A stretch of 15,721 bases of DNA from Bacillota bacterium (GCA_023451115.1 JAEXFV010000155.1:1-15721); one strand, 5' to 3'. Shown: positions 1 through 6,700, counted from the first letter of the stretch. The notes: a model not told the origin generated them from the sequence alone. Translations and numbers: made by a program.

Positions 1-447
1 TTCTTCAAGACCAAACCGCTTCATAATGGGGTAAAAGATATCTGCATATAAGCAATTAAAAATATGATTTGTCCGAATGGCTGTCGGCTGAGAAATGGCA
101 ACTTTGAAAACTCGCTGATTATCTTTGACAAACTCTAAATACGGAACAAGATATTTCGGGCTAATGAAAATCAGCTTTTCGACAGGCGTGTTGGCAATCT
201 GCTCGGCGGTAATGCGCTCAATGGTCTCAAACTTTTCCTCAAAGCGTTTCATCACAAGCTCTATCGTCTCGTTCAAGAGGTCGTCAATGGTTTCATAATG
301 CAGATAAAATGTTGAACGATTAACCTCCGCCATATCGCAGATTTCTTTGACAGTTATATACTGAAAATTCTTCTTCTCCAAAAGGGCAAGCAAGGCTTCA
401 TCCATTTTAATTGCCGTATTGAAATACTTACTCTCAGACTTGTTCAC
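1..447 (-). CDS. TetR/AcrR-family transcriptional regulator, C-terminus cut by window start
   Basis: This is the N-terminal 149 residues of a TetR-type DNA-binding repressor; the gene runs off the left edge. The helix-turn-helix is clear around residues 30-55 (YITVKEICDMAEVNRSTFYL, then HYETIDDLL), the usual TetR signature in which the third helix reads the operator. The remainder is helical and should hold the ligand or dimer domain; its inducer cannot be read from sequence. I chose the GTG at 447 because an AAAGGG stretch lies a few bases upstream. A second in-frame GTG at 456 is possible, and an in-frame stop precedes it. The start lies about 24 bases after the stop of the small membrane-protein gene on the same strand, so the two form one transcription unit. 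By analogy with the family the regulator probably controls its own operon (inference). Confidence 0.88.
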   Translation of the reverse strand, partial: MNKSESKYFNTAIKMDEALLALLEKKNFQYITVKEICDMAEVNRSTFYLHYETIDDLLNETIELVMKRFEEKFETIERITAEQIANTPVEKLIFISPKYLVPYLEFVKDNQRVFKVAISQPTAIRTNHIFNCLYADIFYPIMKRFGLEE

Positions 448-471
448 CTTGCTCACCCTTTCCCGTGTTCA

Positions 472-825
472 TCATTCTTCGCAAATTTCTTTTGCAAGCT
501 CCATAATTTCAAAGGCGTATTTCTGCTTGCCTTTTTCAAGAAACTTTTTGTAGATGCTATAATTGATTGACATTCCGATGATGCCGATAATTCCGAGCAC
601 AATGCCGAGAACAAAAAATGCTGTGGTTGCCGGTCCGATAACTTTCATACCAAGGCACATTCCAACACCAAAGATGAGACTCATAATGATGCCGAATATG
701 TATGCAAAAATGTTTGCCGGATTCTTTGCCTTTCTATCCAGCTTTTTAAGTGCTACGACCTTGGATGCACGCTTGGGTGCATATTCGTTTGCGAGTGCTT
801 CTGCAAAAATCTTGTCTGTGTTCAT
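472..825 (-). CDS. Small two-helix membrane protein, unknown function, co-transcribed with TetR regulator
   Basis: A 117-residue protein with a charged N-terminal part (residues 1-37, containing EYAPKRASKVVALKKLDRKA), two hydrophobic segments at about 38-60 and 64-88, and a charged C-terminal helix ending in EICEE. It has no signal peptide and no catalytic motif that I can see. From memory, look-alikes in Clostridia are sometimes named dihydropteridine reductase; nothing in this sequence supports an enzyme, and I would not carry that name over. The start is fixed by a GGGAGG ribosome binding site 9 bases upstream. It is the first gene of a two-gene minus-strand operon with the TetR gene, so it is a likely target or partner of that regulator. 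Codon use is more AT-rich than in the plus-strand core genes. Confidence 0.8.
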   Translation of the reverse strand: MNTDKIFAEALANEYAPKRASKVVALKKLDRKAKNPANIFAYIFGIIMSLIFGVGMCLGMKVIGPATTAFFVLGIVLGIIGIIGMSINYSIYKKFLEKGKQKYAFEIMELAKEICEE

Positions 826-954
826 TTCTTAAATCCTCCCGATTTTAGATTACACACATATTGTACAAAGATTTTCGAGTAAAATGAACAACATGAAAAG
901 ATGTAAGTGTTGATTTCAAAAGAAATGTAAAGATACCTTGTGTGTTTATGTATT

Positions 955-983
955 ATTATACATGATTTCTACAATTTATTCAA
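955..983 (-). promoter_or_regulatory. Minus-strand vegetative promoter for the membrane protein-TetR operon
   Basis: Reading the minus strand, TTGAAT (978-983) is followed after exactly 17 bases by a perfect TATAAT (955-960). Transcription would start near 948, leaving a leader of about 120 bases before the ATG at 825. The leader carries a small TTTC-TTTT-GAAA hairpin but no large structure that I recognise. Confidence 0.75.
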
Positions 984-1023
984 GATGGTACCCTAAAATT
1001 TATCGCATTAAAGTGTAACATTT

Positions 1024-1058
1024 TTGAAAACACGCCCCAAGATTACCTTGGAGCGTGT
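1024..1058 (-). terminator. Rho-independent terminator after the DUF6061-like gene
   Basis: A strong hairpin starts a few bases after the stop codon at 1064-1066. Arms 1030-1041 (ACACGCCCCAAG) and 1047-1058 (CTTGGAGCGTGT) pair along 12 positions with one C/A mismatch, with a 5-base loop. On the minus strand it is followed by TTTTC and then A-rich sequence. Confidence 0.75.
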
Positions 1059-1063
1059 GAAAA

Positions 1064-1309
1064 TCAATCAAGTGTCTTGTATTCTGTTACTGCCTTTAGG
1101 TATGCTTCGGGATTGCCGTTAAGTACCAAATCGGCGTATGCAATCGGATCATTGTAGATAAGATAATCAAGCTCTGACCGCTGATACATATTGTTTGCGA
1201 ACTCGTTTTCAACGGCGGTGCAGTTAATAGCAATCATACTGCCGTCGCTGAATTTCAGCTCCACACAACCGCTATCCATATTGAACTCACAAGATAATAG
1301 ACGCTTCAT
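1064..1309 (-). CDS. DUF6061-like small protein, function unknown
   Basis: An 81-residue protein without membrane segments. It begins MKRLLSCEFN, has a beta-rich middle (residues 15-30, CVELKFSDGSMIAINC) and an acidic, tyrosine-rich second half (LDYLIYNDPIAYADL, then NPEAYLKAVTEYKTLD). This matches my memory of the DUF6061 family of small proteins, which are frequent in clostridial accessory regions; the role of that family is unknown. The start is supported by GGAGG about 8 bases upstream. The gene sits alone between two hairpin terminators (1024-1058 and 1345-1385), so it is probably a single-gene unit, but I could not find a convincing promoter for it. Its AT-rich composition fits the neighbouring TetR unit and not the core genes to its right. 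Confidence 0.7.
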   Translation of the reverse strand: MKRLLSCEFNMDSGCVELKFSDGSMIAINCTAVENEFANNMYQRSELDYLIYNDPIAYADLVLNGNPEAYLKAVTEYKTLD

Positions 1310-1344
1310 AGTAAAACCTCCGTAATTTCAGTGCTTTGATGGTA

Positions 1345-1385
1345 AAAAGAACGATGCCGGTCATACGAGTCGACATCGTTCTTTT
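1345..1385 (-). terminator. Terminator-like hairpin upstream of the DUF6061-like gene
   Basis: Arms 1345-1356 (AAAAGAACGATG) and 1374-1385 (CATCGTTCTTTT) pair perfectly over 12 bases around a 17-base loop. On the minus strand the second arm runs into TTTTTACC, which fits an intrinsic terminator. No gene is present upstream on that strand, so either it insulates the DUF6061-like gene from outside or it is a relic of a gene that was here before. Confidence 0.6.
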
Positions 1386-1408
1386 CGTTGTTGTTTCCTA
1401 TCCTGTCA

Positions 1409-1463
1409 GACAGATGCCGTAAAATAATAATTTTTTAGAATTACTGTCTTACGGGCACCCGTC
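1409..1463. repeat. 55-bp imperfect inverted repeat at the composition boundary
   Basis: The left arm 1409-1432 and right arm 1439-1463 are imperfect reverse complements around a 6-base loop, with one bulged base. In a minus-strand RNA, four of the five substitutions become G-U wobbles, leaving about 24 pairs, one mismatch and one bulge. An 11-base palindrome (CTGTCAGACAG, 1403-1413) touches the left arm. It could be an element end, a degenerate MITE-like remnant, or a long RNA hairpin. Confidence 0.55.
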
Positions 1464-1576
1464 TAACGCTCTTGTTTTATTTTTTTCTAAAGGGAAATAC
1501 TTCGGTAAACAGGGCGCTTTATGTGCTGGACATATATTCAGTGTAAAATATGGGTATAAAAATTGAAAAAACAACG

Positions 1577-1594
1577 TTGTAAACATGTTGACAA
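1577..1594. promoter_or_regulatory. Imperfect 18-bp palindrome overlapping the upstream carD promoter
   Basis: TTGTAAACATGTTGACAA differs from its own reverse complement at only one symmetric pair of positions. It covers the -35 hexamer of the upstream promoter (1588-1593), which is where a repressor or activator dimer would bind. The palindrome ACAACGTTGT (1571-1580) overlaps its left end. No known operator was recognised. Confidence 0.4.
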
Positions 1595-1617
1595 TGTGAA
1601 ATTTCCTATGGTAAAAT
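1588..1617 (+). promoter_or_regulatory. Upstream promoter of the carD operon
   Basis: TTGACA (1588-1593) and TAAAAT (1612-1617) are separated by 18 bases. The region upstream is A/T-rich and could act as an UP element. A second promoter follows directly. Confidence 0.6.
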
Positions 1618-1626
1618 ACAAATTTA

Positions 1627-1655
1627 TTGACACGGCATTTTCCTTCGGCTATGAT
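1627..1655 (+). promoter_or_regulatory. Main promoter of the carD operon
   Basis: A consensus TTGACA (1627-1632) is followed after 17 bases by TATGAT (1650-1655). Transcription would start near 1662, giving a leader of about 93 bases before the carD ATG. The two promoters lie in tandem about 38 bases apart. Confidence 0.8.
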
Positions 1656-1669
1656 TAAATAAGGTGGCG

Positions 1670-1729
1670 CAAGGCAATCGCCTTGACAGACCACGGAATG
1701 AAGGCCGGAAATACTAGTATTTCCATGGC
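1670..1729 (+). promoter_or_regulatory. Two hairpins in the carD leader
   Basis: CAAGGC (1670-1675) and GCCTTG (1680-1685) form a 6-bp stem with an AATC loop. Next comes a perfect 18-base palindrome GGAAATACTAGTATTTCC (1707-1724), extended by GCC (1704-1706) and GGC (1727-1729) across a two-base bulge. The second structure ends 11 bases before the carD ribosome binding site at 1741-1747. It could regulate translation, protect the RNA 5' end, or be a DNA operator. Confidence 0.45.
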
Positions 1730-1754
1730 ATATCATGCGGAAGGAGGATGCGGC

Positions 1755-2231
1755 ATGTTTCGAGTAGGCGACAGGGTATATTACCCCATGCATGGCGTAG
1801 GAATAGTGGAAGCTATTCAGGAGCAAATGGTGTTGGGCAAGCCAGCTCGATACTATATGCTGCGCTTTTCCATAGGAACGATGACTGCCATGGTGCCGGT
1901 GGAAACGGCTCATGTCATCGGCCTGCGGCCTGTGATAAACGCTGGTGAAGCGGATCGGGTGCTGCAGTATTTGCAGCAGGAGAGCTGCCTGGAAAGTGAA
2001 AATTGGAATCAGCGCTATCGTGAAAATCTGGACAAGCTTCGCCAGGGCGATGTGTATGGCGTGGCTGATGTTGTGAAATGCCTAGTTCGGCGAGATAAGG
2101 AAAAAGGGCTTTCTGCCGGGGAACGCAAAATGTATTTAACGGCCCGCCATGTGCTCGTAACCGAGTTGATGGCTGCCAGCGGAAAGGAGGAAGAGGAGCT
2201 AAAAGCTTTGGTAGGTAAAATAATTGCATAA
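1755..2231 (+). CDS. carD: CarD/CdnL-type RNA polymerase-binding transcription factor
   Basis: A 158-residue CarD_CdnL_TRCF-family regulator. The N-terminal RNA polymerase-interaction domain (about 1-60) starts MFRVGDRVYYPMHGVGIVEA and contains the family's VGDxVYYPxHGVG pattern; in characterised members this Tudor-like domain binds the beta-subunit protrusion. The helical C-terminal domain contains W84, the position where characterised CarD proteins use a tryptophan to wedge the upstream edge of the -10 bubble and stabilise the open complex. The reading frame is open back to 1683, but the ATG at 1755 is chosen because AAGGAGG lies 7 bases upstream and the family starts there. The 12-base gap to the PIN-TRAM gene indicates co-transcription, and the RNA polymerase genes lie just beyond. 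The family is known for rRNA-promoter and growth-related control; the specific targets here are not visible. Confidence 0.93.
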   Translation: MFRVGDRVYYPMHGVGIVEAIQEQMVLGKPARYYMLRFSIGTMTAMVPVETAHVIGLRPVINAGEADRVLQYLQQESCLESENWNQRYRENLDKLRQGDVYGVADVVKCLVRRDKEKGLSAGERKMYLTARHVLVTELMAASGKEEEELKALVGKIIA

Positions 2232-2243
2232 GGGGGAAGTTTT

Positions 2244-3335
2244 TTGACGCGCAAGATTCTGCGGATCGTATTGGCATTGGTGGGCGGCGCGGCAGGCTGC
2301 GGTATGGTAGCTCTAGTGGAAGCCATATTGCAATCCTTCGGCGTACTCAGCTTTTCCATATTGTTCGAGACTTGGGGACTGGTGTTGCTCTATGTTGCCA
2401 GCGGGTTGTGTTTTGCAATCATATTTTTTATTATTTCGCCCAAGGTGATAGATGGCATCAGCCGCCTCATGAGAAGTACGGAAGAAACCCTTTCCCGGAT
2501 GCCTATCATCGATGTTCTTTCAGCGGTGATTGGGTTGATCCTGGGACTGGTAGTGGCGTTATTGCTTTGCACGTTGGTCAATCAGATACCGGTTGGGTGG
2601 CTTGCGGGGCTGATTAGCGTGATACTGTATGTATTCTGCGGTTATTTTGGCGCTTACCTGGCAATCCGGCGGCGAGGGGAATTAGCGGACCTTTCCCTGC
2701 TGCGCAAGTCGGGTCATGAAAAAAGCAAAACCGACCACACCCGGGCCAAGCCCAAGGTATTGGACACATCGGTGATTATCGATGGGAGAATCTTTGATAT
2801 CTGCAAAACCGGAATGATAGAGGGCGCCATCATTGTGCCGGGATTTGTGCTGCAGGAGTTACGCCATATTGCCGACAGCGCGGATGCGCTCAAGCGGGGC
2901 CGGGGCCGGCGTGGGCTGGACATCCTGAACTTGATGCAGCAGCAACTGGAACAGCCAGTAACCGTTGAGGAACGGGATTTTGAAGACATTGCGGAAGTGG
3001 ATCTCAAACTGCTGCGCCTGGCCACGGAGCTAGGCGGCGTGGTTGTGACCAACGATTATAACCTGAACAAGGTCGCAGGGGTGCAAAAGGTACCGGTATT
3101 CAACATCAACGAGTTGGCAAATGCCATTAAGCCGGTGGTGTTGCCTGGAGAGGAGATGCATGTAGGCATCGTCAAGGAGGGAAAGGAACAGGGCCAGGGC
3201 ATAGGATATCTGGATGACGGTACGATGATCGTAGTGGATGGAGGGAAGCGTTTTATCGGCGAGGAAGTGGACGCGCTGGTGACCAGCGTATTGCAGACCG
3301 CCGCAGGGCGGATGATTTTTGCAAAACTGAATTAG
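2244..3335 (+). CDS. YacL-like membrane PIN-TRAM domain protein (putative nuclease)
   Basis: A 363-residue protein with hydrophobic segments at about 7-30, 38-64, 92-112 and 117-141, so four membrane helices, followed by a cytosolic PIN domain (about 170-295) and a TRAM domain (about 303-362). The PIN acidic residues expected to hold metal ions are visible: D174 and D180 in KVLDTSVIIDGR, E205 in the VLQEL region, D253, and D271 in VTNDYN. PIN domains are usually RNases and TRAM domains bind RNA; B. subtilis YacL is the closest relative I know, and its substrate is not established. The start is TTG at 2244 with AGGGGGAAG just upstream, right after the carD stop. In many Firmicutes the next gene is ispD; here the next gene is rpoB, after a 445-base gap with its own promoter. 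Confidence 0.9.
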   Translation: MTRKILRIVLALVGGAAGCGMVALVEAILQSFGVLSFSILFETWGLVLLYVASGLCFAIIFFIISPKVIDGISRLMRSTEETLSRMPIIDVLSAVIGLILGLVVALLLCTLVNQIPVGWLAGLISVILYVFCGYFGAYLAIRRRGELADLSLLRKSGHEKSKTDHTRAKPKVLDTSVIIDGRIFDICKTGMIEGAIIVPGFVLQELRHIADSADALKRGRGRRGLDILNLMQQQLEQPVTVEERDFEDIAEVDLKLLRLATELGGVVVTNDYNLNKVAGVQKVPVFNINELANAIKPVVLPGEEMHVGIVKEGKEQGQGIGYLDDGTMIVVDGGKRFIGEEVDALVTSVLQTAAGRMIFAKLN

Positions 3336-3349
3336 CAAAACGGGCGGCC

Positions 3350-3402
3350 CCGGCAAAAAAGCAAAATGGCATATATGATATGAAATTTTGCAAAAATGCC
3401 GG
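3350..3402 (+). repeat. Nested symmetric 53-nt hairpin upstream of the rpoB promoter
   Basis: From outside to inside: CCGGCA (3350-3355) pairs with TGCCGG (3397-3402); a 5x5 loop of AAAAA on both sides (3356-3360, 3392-3396); GCAAAAT (3361-3367) pairs with ATTTTGC (3385-3391); a 2x2 GG/AA loop; CATAT (3370-3374) pairs with ATATG (3378-3382); loop ATG. Every loop is exactly symmetric. It lies 15 bases after the PIN-TRAM stop and 19 bases before the rpoB -35 box. No U-tract follows, so it is not a classical terminator. It may be a 3'-end stabiliser, a processing site or a binding site. Confidence 0.65.
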
Positions 3403-3421
3403 TGGACAGCTTGCTTTGCTC

Positions 3422-3450
3422 TTGACTGAACGGTTGTGTAGTGATATTAT
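3422..3450 (+). promoter_or_regulatory. rpoB operon promoter
   Basis: TTGACT (3422-3427) and TATTAT (3445-3450) are separated by 17 bases; an overlapping TATAAT at 3448-3453 has a 20-base spacer. Transcription would start near 3457, giving a leader of roughly 320 bases before the rpoB ATG at 3781. Confidence 0.8.
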
Positions 3451-3467
3451 AATAAACTGCACACATG

Positions 3468-3486
3468 TGGGCGTATGCCCATTTTT
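3468..3486 (+). terminator. Small terminator-like hairpin at the start of the rpoB leader
   Basis: TGGGC (3468-3472), loop GTAT, GCCCA (3477-3481), then TTTTT (3482-3486). The stem is only 5 bp and sits about 12-25 bases after the predicted transcription start, so it is a possible early pause or attenuation site but not a strong terminator. Confidence 0.35.
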
Positions 3487-3503
3487 CGGAGAAGGCTAAG
3501 GGT

Positions 3504-3764
3504 ATGGAACCAGGTTTGCTGGGCAATACTTCCATTTATGCCTTTGGATCACAAGGTGGTCAAAGCGACAAGCTGCGACACCCAACGTTGGGAAATCCTC
3601 TGAAATTTTATGGTTCAGAGGGACAAAGGTCAAAACTGCATGTTTTGGCCAGGGCCTTATTGGGGCGGCAAATATGCAGCAGTTGCATTGCGCCTTGATG
3701 AAATCCCAGAACGGCAGTTGGTTTTGGGAGAGAACGATGATTTTCATTTGATGCGTAAGCATCA
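3504..3764 (+). ncRNA. Candidate structured leader RNA of the rpoB-rpoC operon
   Basis: Eight consecutive local hairpins can be drawn. H1 3504-3535: ATGGAA/TTCCAT enclosing CCAG/CTGG. H2 3542-3565: CTTTG, bulged G, ATCAC, loop AAG, GTGGT, CAAAG. H3 3581-3592: palindrome CCCAACGTTGGG. H4 3597-3621: CCTCTGAA/TTCAGAGG. H5 3628-3650: GGTCAAAAC/GTTTTGGCC with one G-U. H6 3664-3694: GGCG-CA-ATGCA with TGCAT-TG-CGCC. H7 3704-3729: TCCCAGAAC/GTTTTGGGA with one G-U. H8 3749-3764: TGATGC, tetraloop GTAA (GNRA type), GCATCA. H8 ends 3 bases before the rpoB ribosome binding site AGGAG (3768-3772). I match it to no known Rfam leader. Autogenous or ligand-dependent control of RNA polymerase synthesis is an inference from position. 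Confidence 0.55.
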
Positions 3765-3780
3765 GTTAGGAGTGAACGCC

Positions 3781-6700
3781 ATGGTGCATGAGGTCAAAAT
3801 GGGCAAGCGGACGCGCATGAGCTTCTCAAGGATAGAGGAAGTCCTTGATATGCCGGATCTGATCGAGGTTCAGAAAAACTCGTTTCAGCGGTTTTTAAAG
3901 GAAGATCTGCGGGAAGTGCTCAACGATATTTCGCCCATTACGGACTATTCCGAAAAATTGGTGTTGGAATTCGTAGATTACTACATCGACATGGAGCACC
4001 CCAAGTATTCTGTAGAGGAATGCAAGGAGCGGGATGTCAACTACTCCGCGCCGCTCAAGGTGATTGTCCGGCTTATTAATAAGGAAACGGGAGAGGTCAA
4101 ACAGCAGGAAGTGTTCATGGGGGATTTCCCGCTGATGACGGAGCAGGGCACGTTTATCATCAATGGAGCGGAGCGGGTTATCGTATCCCAGCTGGTTCGT
4201 TCCCCAGGCGTATATTATTCCAAAACCATTGATAAAGTGGGTAAAAATTTGTACTCCACCCAGGTGATTCCCAACCGAGGCGCCTGGCTGGAATACGAGA
4301 CCGATTCCAACGAAGTGCTGTGGGTGAAAATTGACCGACAGCGTAAAGTGCATATCACAGCTTTGCTGCGCGCTTTGGGCTATGGCACCAATGCGCAGAT
4401 TGAAGAGCTGTTGGGGACGGATGAGCGCTTGAGCGTCACTTTACAAAAGGATAGCACTGCTTCCGTGGAGGAAGGTCTGATTGAAATCTATAAACGGCAG
4501 CGCCCCGGTGAGCCGCCGACAGAAGAAAGCGCTCGTTCGCTGCTCAATGCGCTGTTTTTTGACAGGCGCTATGACCTAGCCCGGGTAGGCCGGTATAAAT
4601 TTAACAAAAAATTGTCGCTGGCCCGCCGAATCGCAGGCTTTGTTGCGGATGAAAACGTTGTTTCCCCATCTACCGGAGAAGTGCTGGTAGAGGCTGGGAA
4701 AACCATTTCCCGCGCTATGGCTCAGCAGGTGCAGGACGCCGGCGTAGCTTATGTATGGTTGAACATCGAAGGGAAACGCCTCAAGGTGCTGGGCAACCAG
4801 TTTGTTGACCCGAAAAACTTCCTGGAGTTCGACCCCATGGAGGCTGGCCTCAACGAGCATGTGCATTATCCCACCCTGGCCGCTTTGCTTGCCGAATGCC
4901 AGGGGATGGAAGCGAGCGCCCAAAAAGCCTTTTTGAGCGAACATGTGCATGACTTGATTCCCCGGCACATCATTACGGACGATATCGTAGCGTCCATCAG
5001 CTACCTGATCGGACTGCCCTATGGGGTAGGCCGTGTGGATGATATCGATCATTTGGGAAACCGACGCATCCGTTCGGTAGGCGAGCTGCTGCAAAATCAG
5101 CTGCGCGTGGGCTTAACCCGGTTAGAGCGGGTGGTGCGGGAACGTATGAGTCTGCAGGATATGGATGTGGCCATGCCCTCCAACCTGATTAATATCCGGC
5201 CGGTGACGGCGGCTGTAAAAGAGTTCTTTGGTTCTTCGCAGCTTTCCCAGTTTATGGATCAGACAAACCCGCTGGCGGAACTGACCCACAAACGCCGTCT
5301 GTCGGCATTGGGCCCTGGCGGATTAAATCGTGAGCGCGCAACCTTTGACGTGCGTGACGTTCACTATTCCCACTATGGCCGCATGTGCCCCATTGAAACG
5401 CCGGAAGGTCCCAACATCGGCTTGATTAACTCCCTGTCCACATATGCCCGCATCAACCAGTATGGTTTCATCGAGGCGCCTTATCGGCGGGTGGATCAGG
5501 AAAATCATATTATTACCGATGAGATCGTTTATCTGACCGCTGATGAGGAAGATCCCTTTATCGTGGCCCAGGCAAACGAGCCATTGGATGAATCAGGGCA
5601 ATGGTTCCTCAAACCCCGTGTGGTGGCCCGCTTGCTGGACCAGATCATCGAGGTGAAGTGCGAGGAAGTGGACTATATGGACGTTTCCCCTAAGCAGTTG
5701 GTGTCTGTGGCAACGGCTATGATCCCCTTCCTGGAAAATGACGACGCAAACCGTGCATTGATGGGCTCTAACATGCAGCGCCAGGCAGTACCCCTTTTGA
5801 TGCCCGAAGCACCCGTGGTGGGTACGGGCATGGAATACAAGGCAGCCCATGACTCCGGCGTAGTAGTGCTGGCACAGGAAGATGGCGTGGTGGAAAATGT
5901 TACCGCACGGAATATTGTGGTGCGTTCCAGCAAAACCGGCGCATTGCGTCCTTACAAACTCACCAAGTTTCAGCGCTCCAACCAGGGCACCTGCCTGAAC
6001 CAGCGCCCCATCGTGAGCAAAGGGGAACAGGTGGTAAAGGGCCAGGTGATTGCAGACGGCGCGTCCACGGATCAGGGCGAAATCGCTTTGGGCCGCAATA
6101 TCCTCATCGGGTTTATGACCTGGGAGGGCTATAATTACGAGGATGCCGTGCTGATTAGCGAAAAGCTGGTGAAGGACGACGTATTCACCTCCATCCATAT
6201 TGAAGAGCATGAAACCGAAGCGCGAGACACCAAGCTGGGGCCGGAAGAAATCACCCGGGATATCCCCAATGTAGGCGAAGACGCTTTGGCTAACCTGGAT
6301 GAAAACGGTATCATCCGCCCTGGCGCAGAGGTGCGTTCAGGCGATATCCTGGTGGGCAAGGTAACCCCTAAGGGCGAAACCGAACTTACCGCGGAAGAAC
6401 GGCTGCTGCGGGCGATCTTTGGTGAGAAGGCCAGGGAAGTGCGCGACACCTCCTTGCGCGTTCCCCATGGTGAAGATGGCATCATCGTGGATGTGAAGAT
6501 CTTTACCCGGGAAAATAAGGACGAATTATCCCCAGGCGTTAACGAGCTGGTGCGGGTATATATCGCACAGAAGCGTAAAATCTCCGTGGGAGATAAAATG
6601 GCAGGGCGGCACGGCAACAAGGGTGTTATTTCCCGTATTTTGCCCGAAGAGGATATGCCTTTCCTGCCGGACGGCACCCCCCTGCAGATTGTGCTGAACC

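Larger units (their letters stand above)
1310..1754. other. Intergenic stretch between accessory left end and carD
   Basis: This 445-base stretch has no convincing gene. From left to right it holds a terminator-like hairpin (1345-1385), a 55-bp inverted repeat (1409-1463), an AT-rich stretch, an 18-bp imperfect palindrome (1577-1594), two tandem plus-strand promoters (1588-1617 and 1627-1655), and the short structured leader of carD (1670-1729). Confidence 0.7.
3336..3780 (+). other. 445-base non-coding region ahead of rpoB
   Basis: No convincing gene. It contains a nested 53-nt hairpin (3350-3402), the rpoB promoter (3422-3450), a small terminator-like hairpin at the transcript start (3468-3486), and a leader with at least eight consecutive hairpins (3504-3764). 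Open frames exist here (from 3465, and the one joined to rpoB from 3610), but they have no matching family features and run through the hairpins. Confidence 0.75.

Noticed and set aside
1683..1754. 24-residue N-terminal extension of CarD
   Set aside because: Contains the leader palindrome and lacks a ribosome binding site; AAGGAGG plus the ATG at 1755 gives the standard CarD N-terminus.
1449..1913. 154-codon minus-strand frame across the carD promoter region
   Set aside because: It is antisense to two clear promoters and to the carD N-terminus, with low-complexity composition and no family features.
3465..3698. Open frame of up to 77 codons in the rpoB leader (or 64 from the ATG at 3504, with a GGAGAAGG upstream)
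   Set aside because: No recognisable family and codon use is not convincing; it coincides with the hairpin array. A leader peptide starting at 3504 is not excluded, but the RNA structure explains the region better.
3504..3764. CRISPR array or tandem repeats in the rpoB leader
   Set aside because: The hairpins differ in sequence and spacing; there are no recurring direct repeats.
3610..3780. N-terminal extension of RpoB by 57 residues from an ATG at 3610
   Set aside because: The extension has no ribosome binding site and no resemblance to RpoB N-termini, and it runs through four hairpins. The ATG at 3781 has AGGAG at 8 bases and the family's start sequence.
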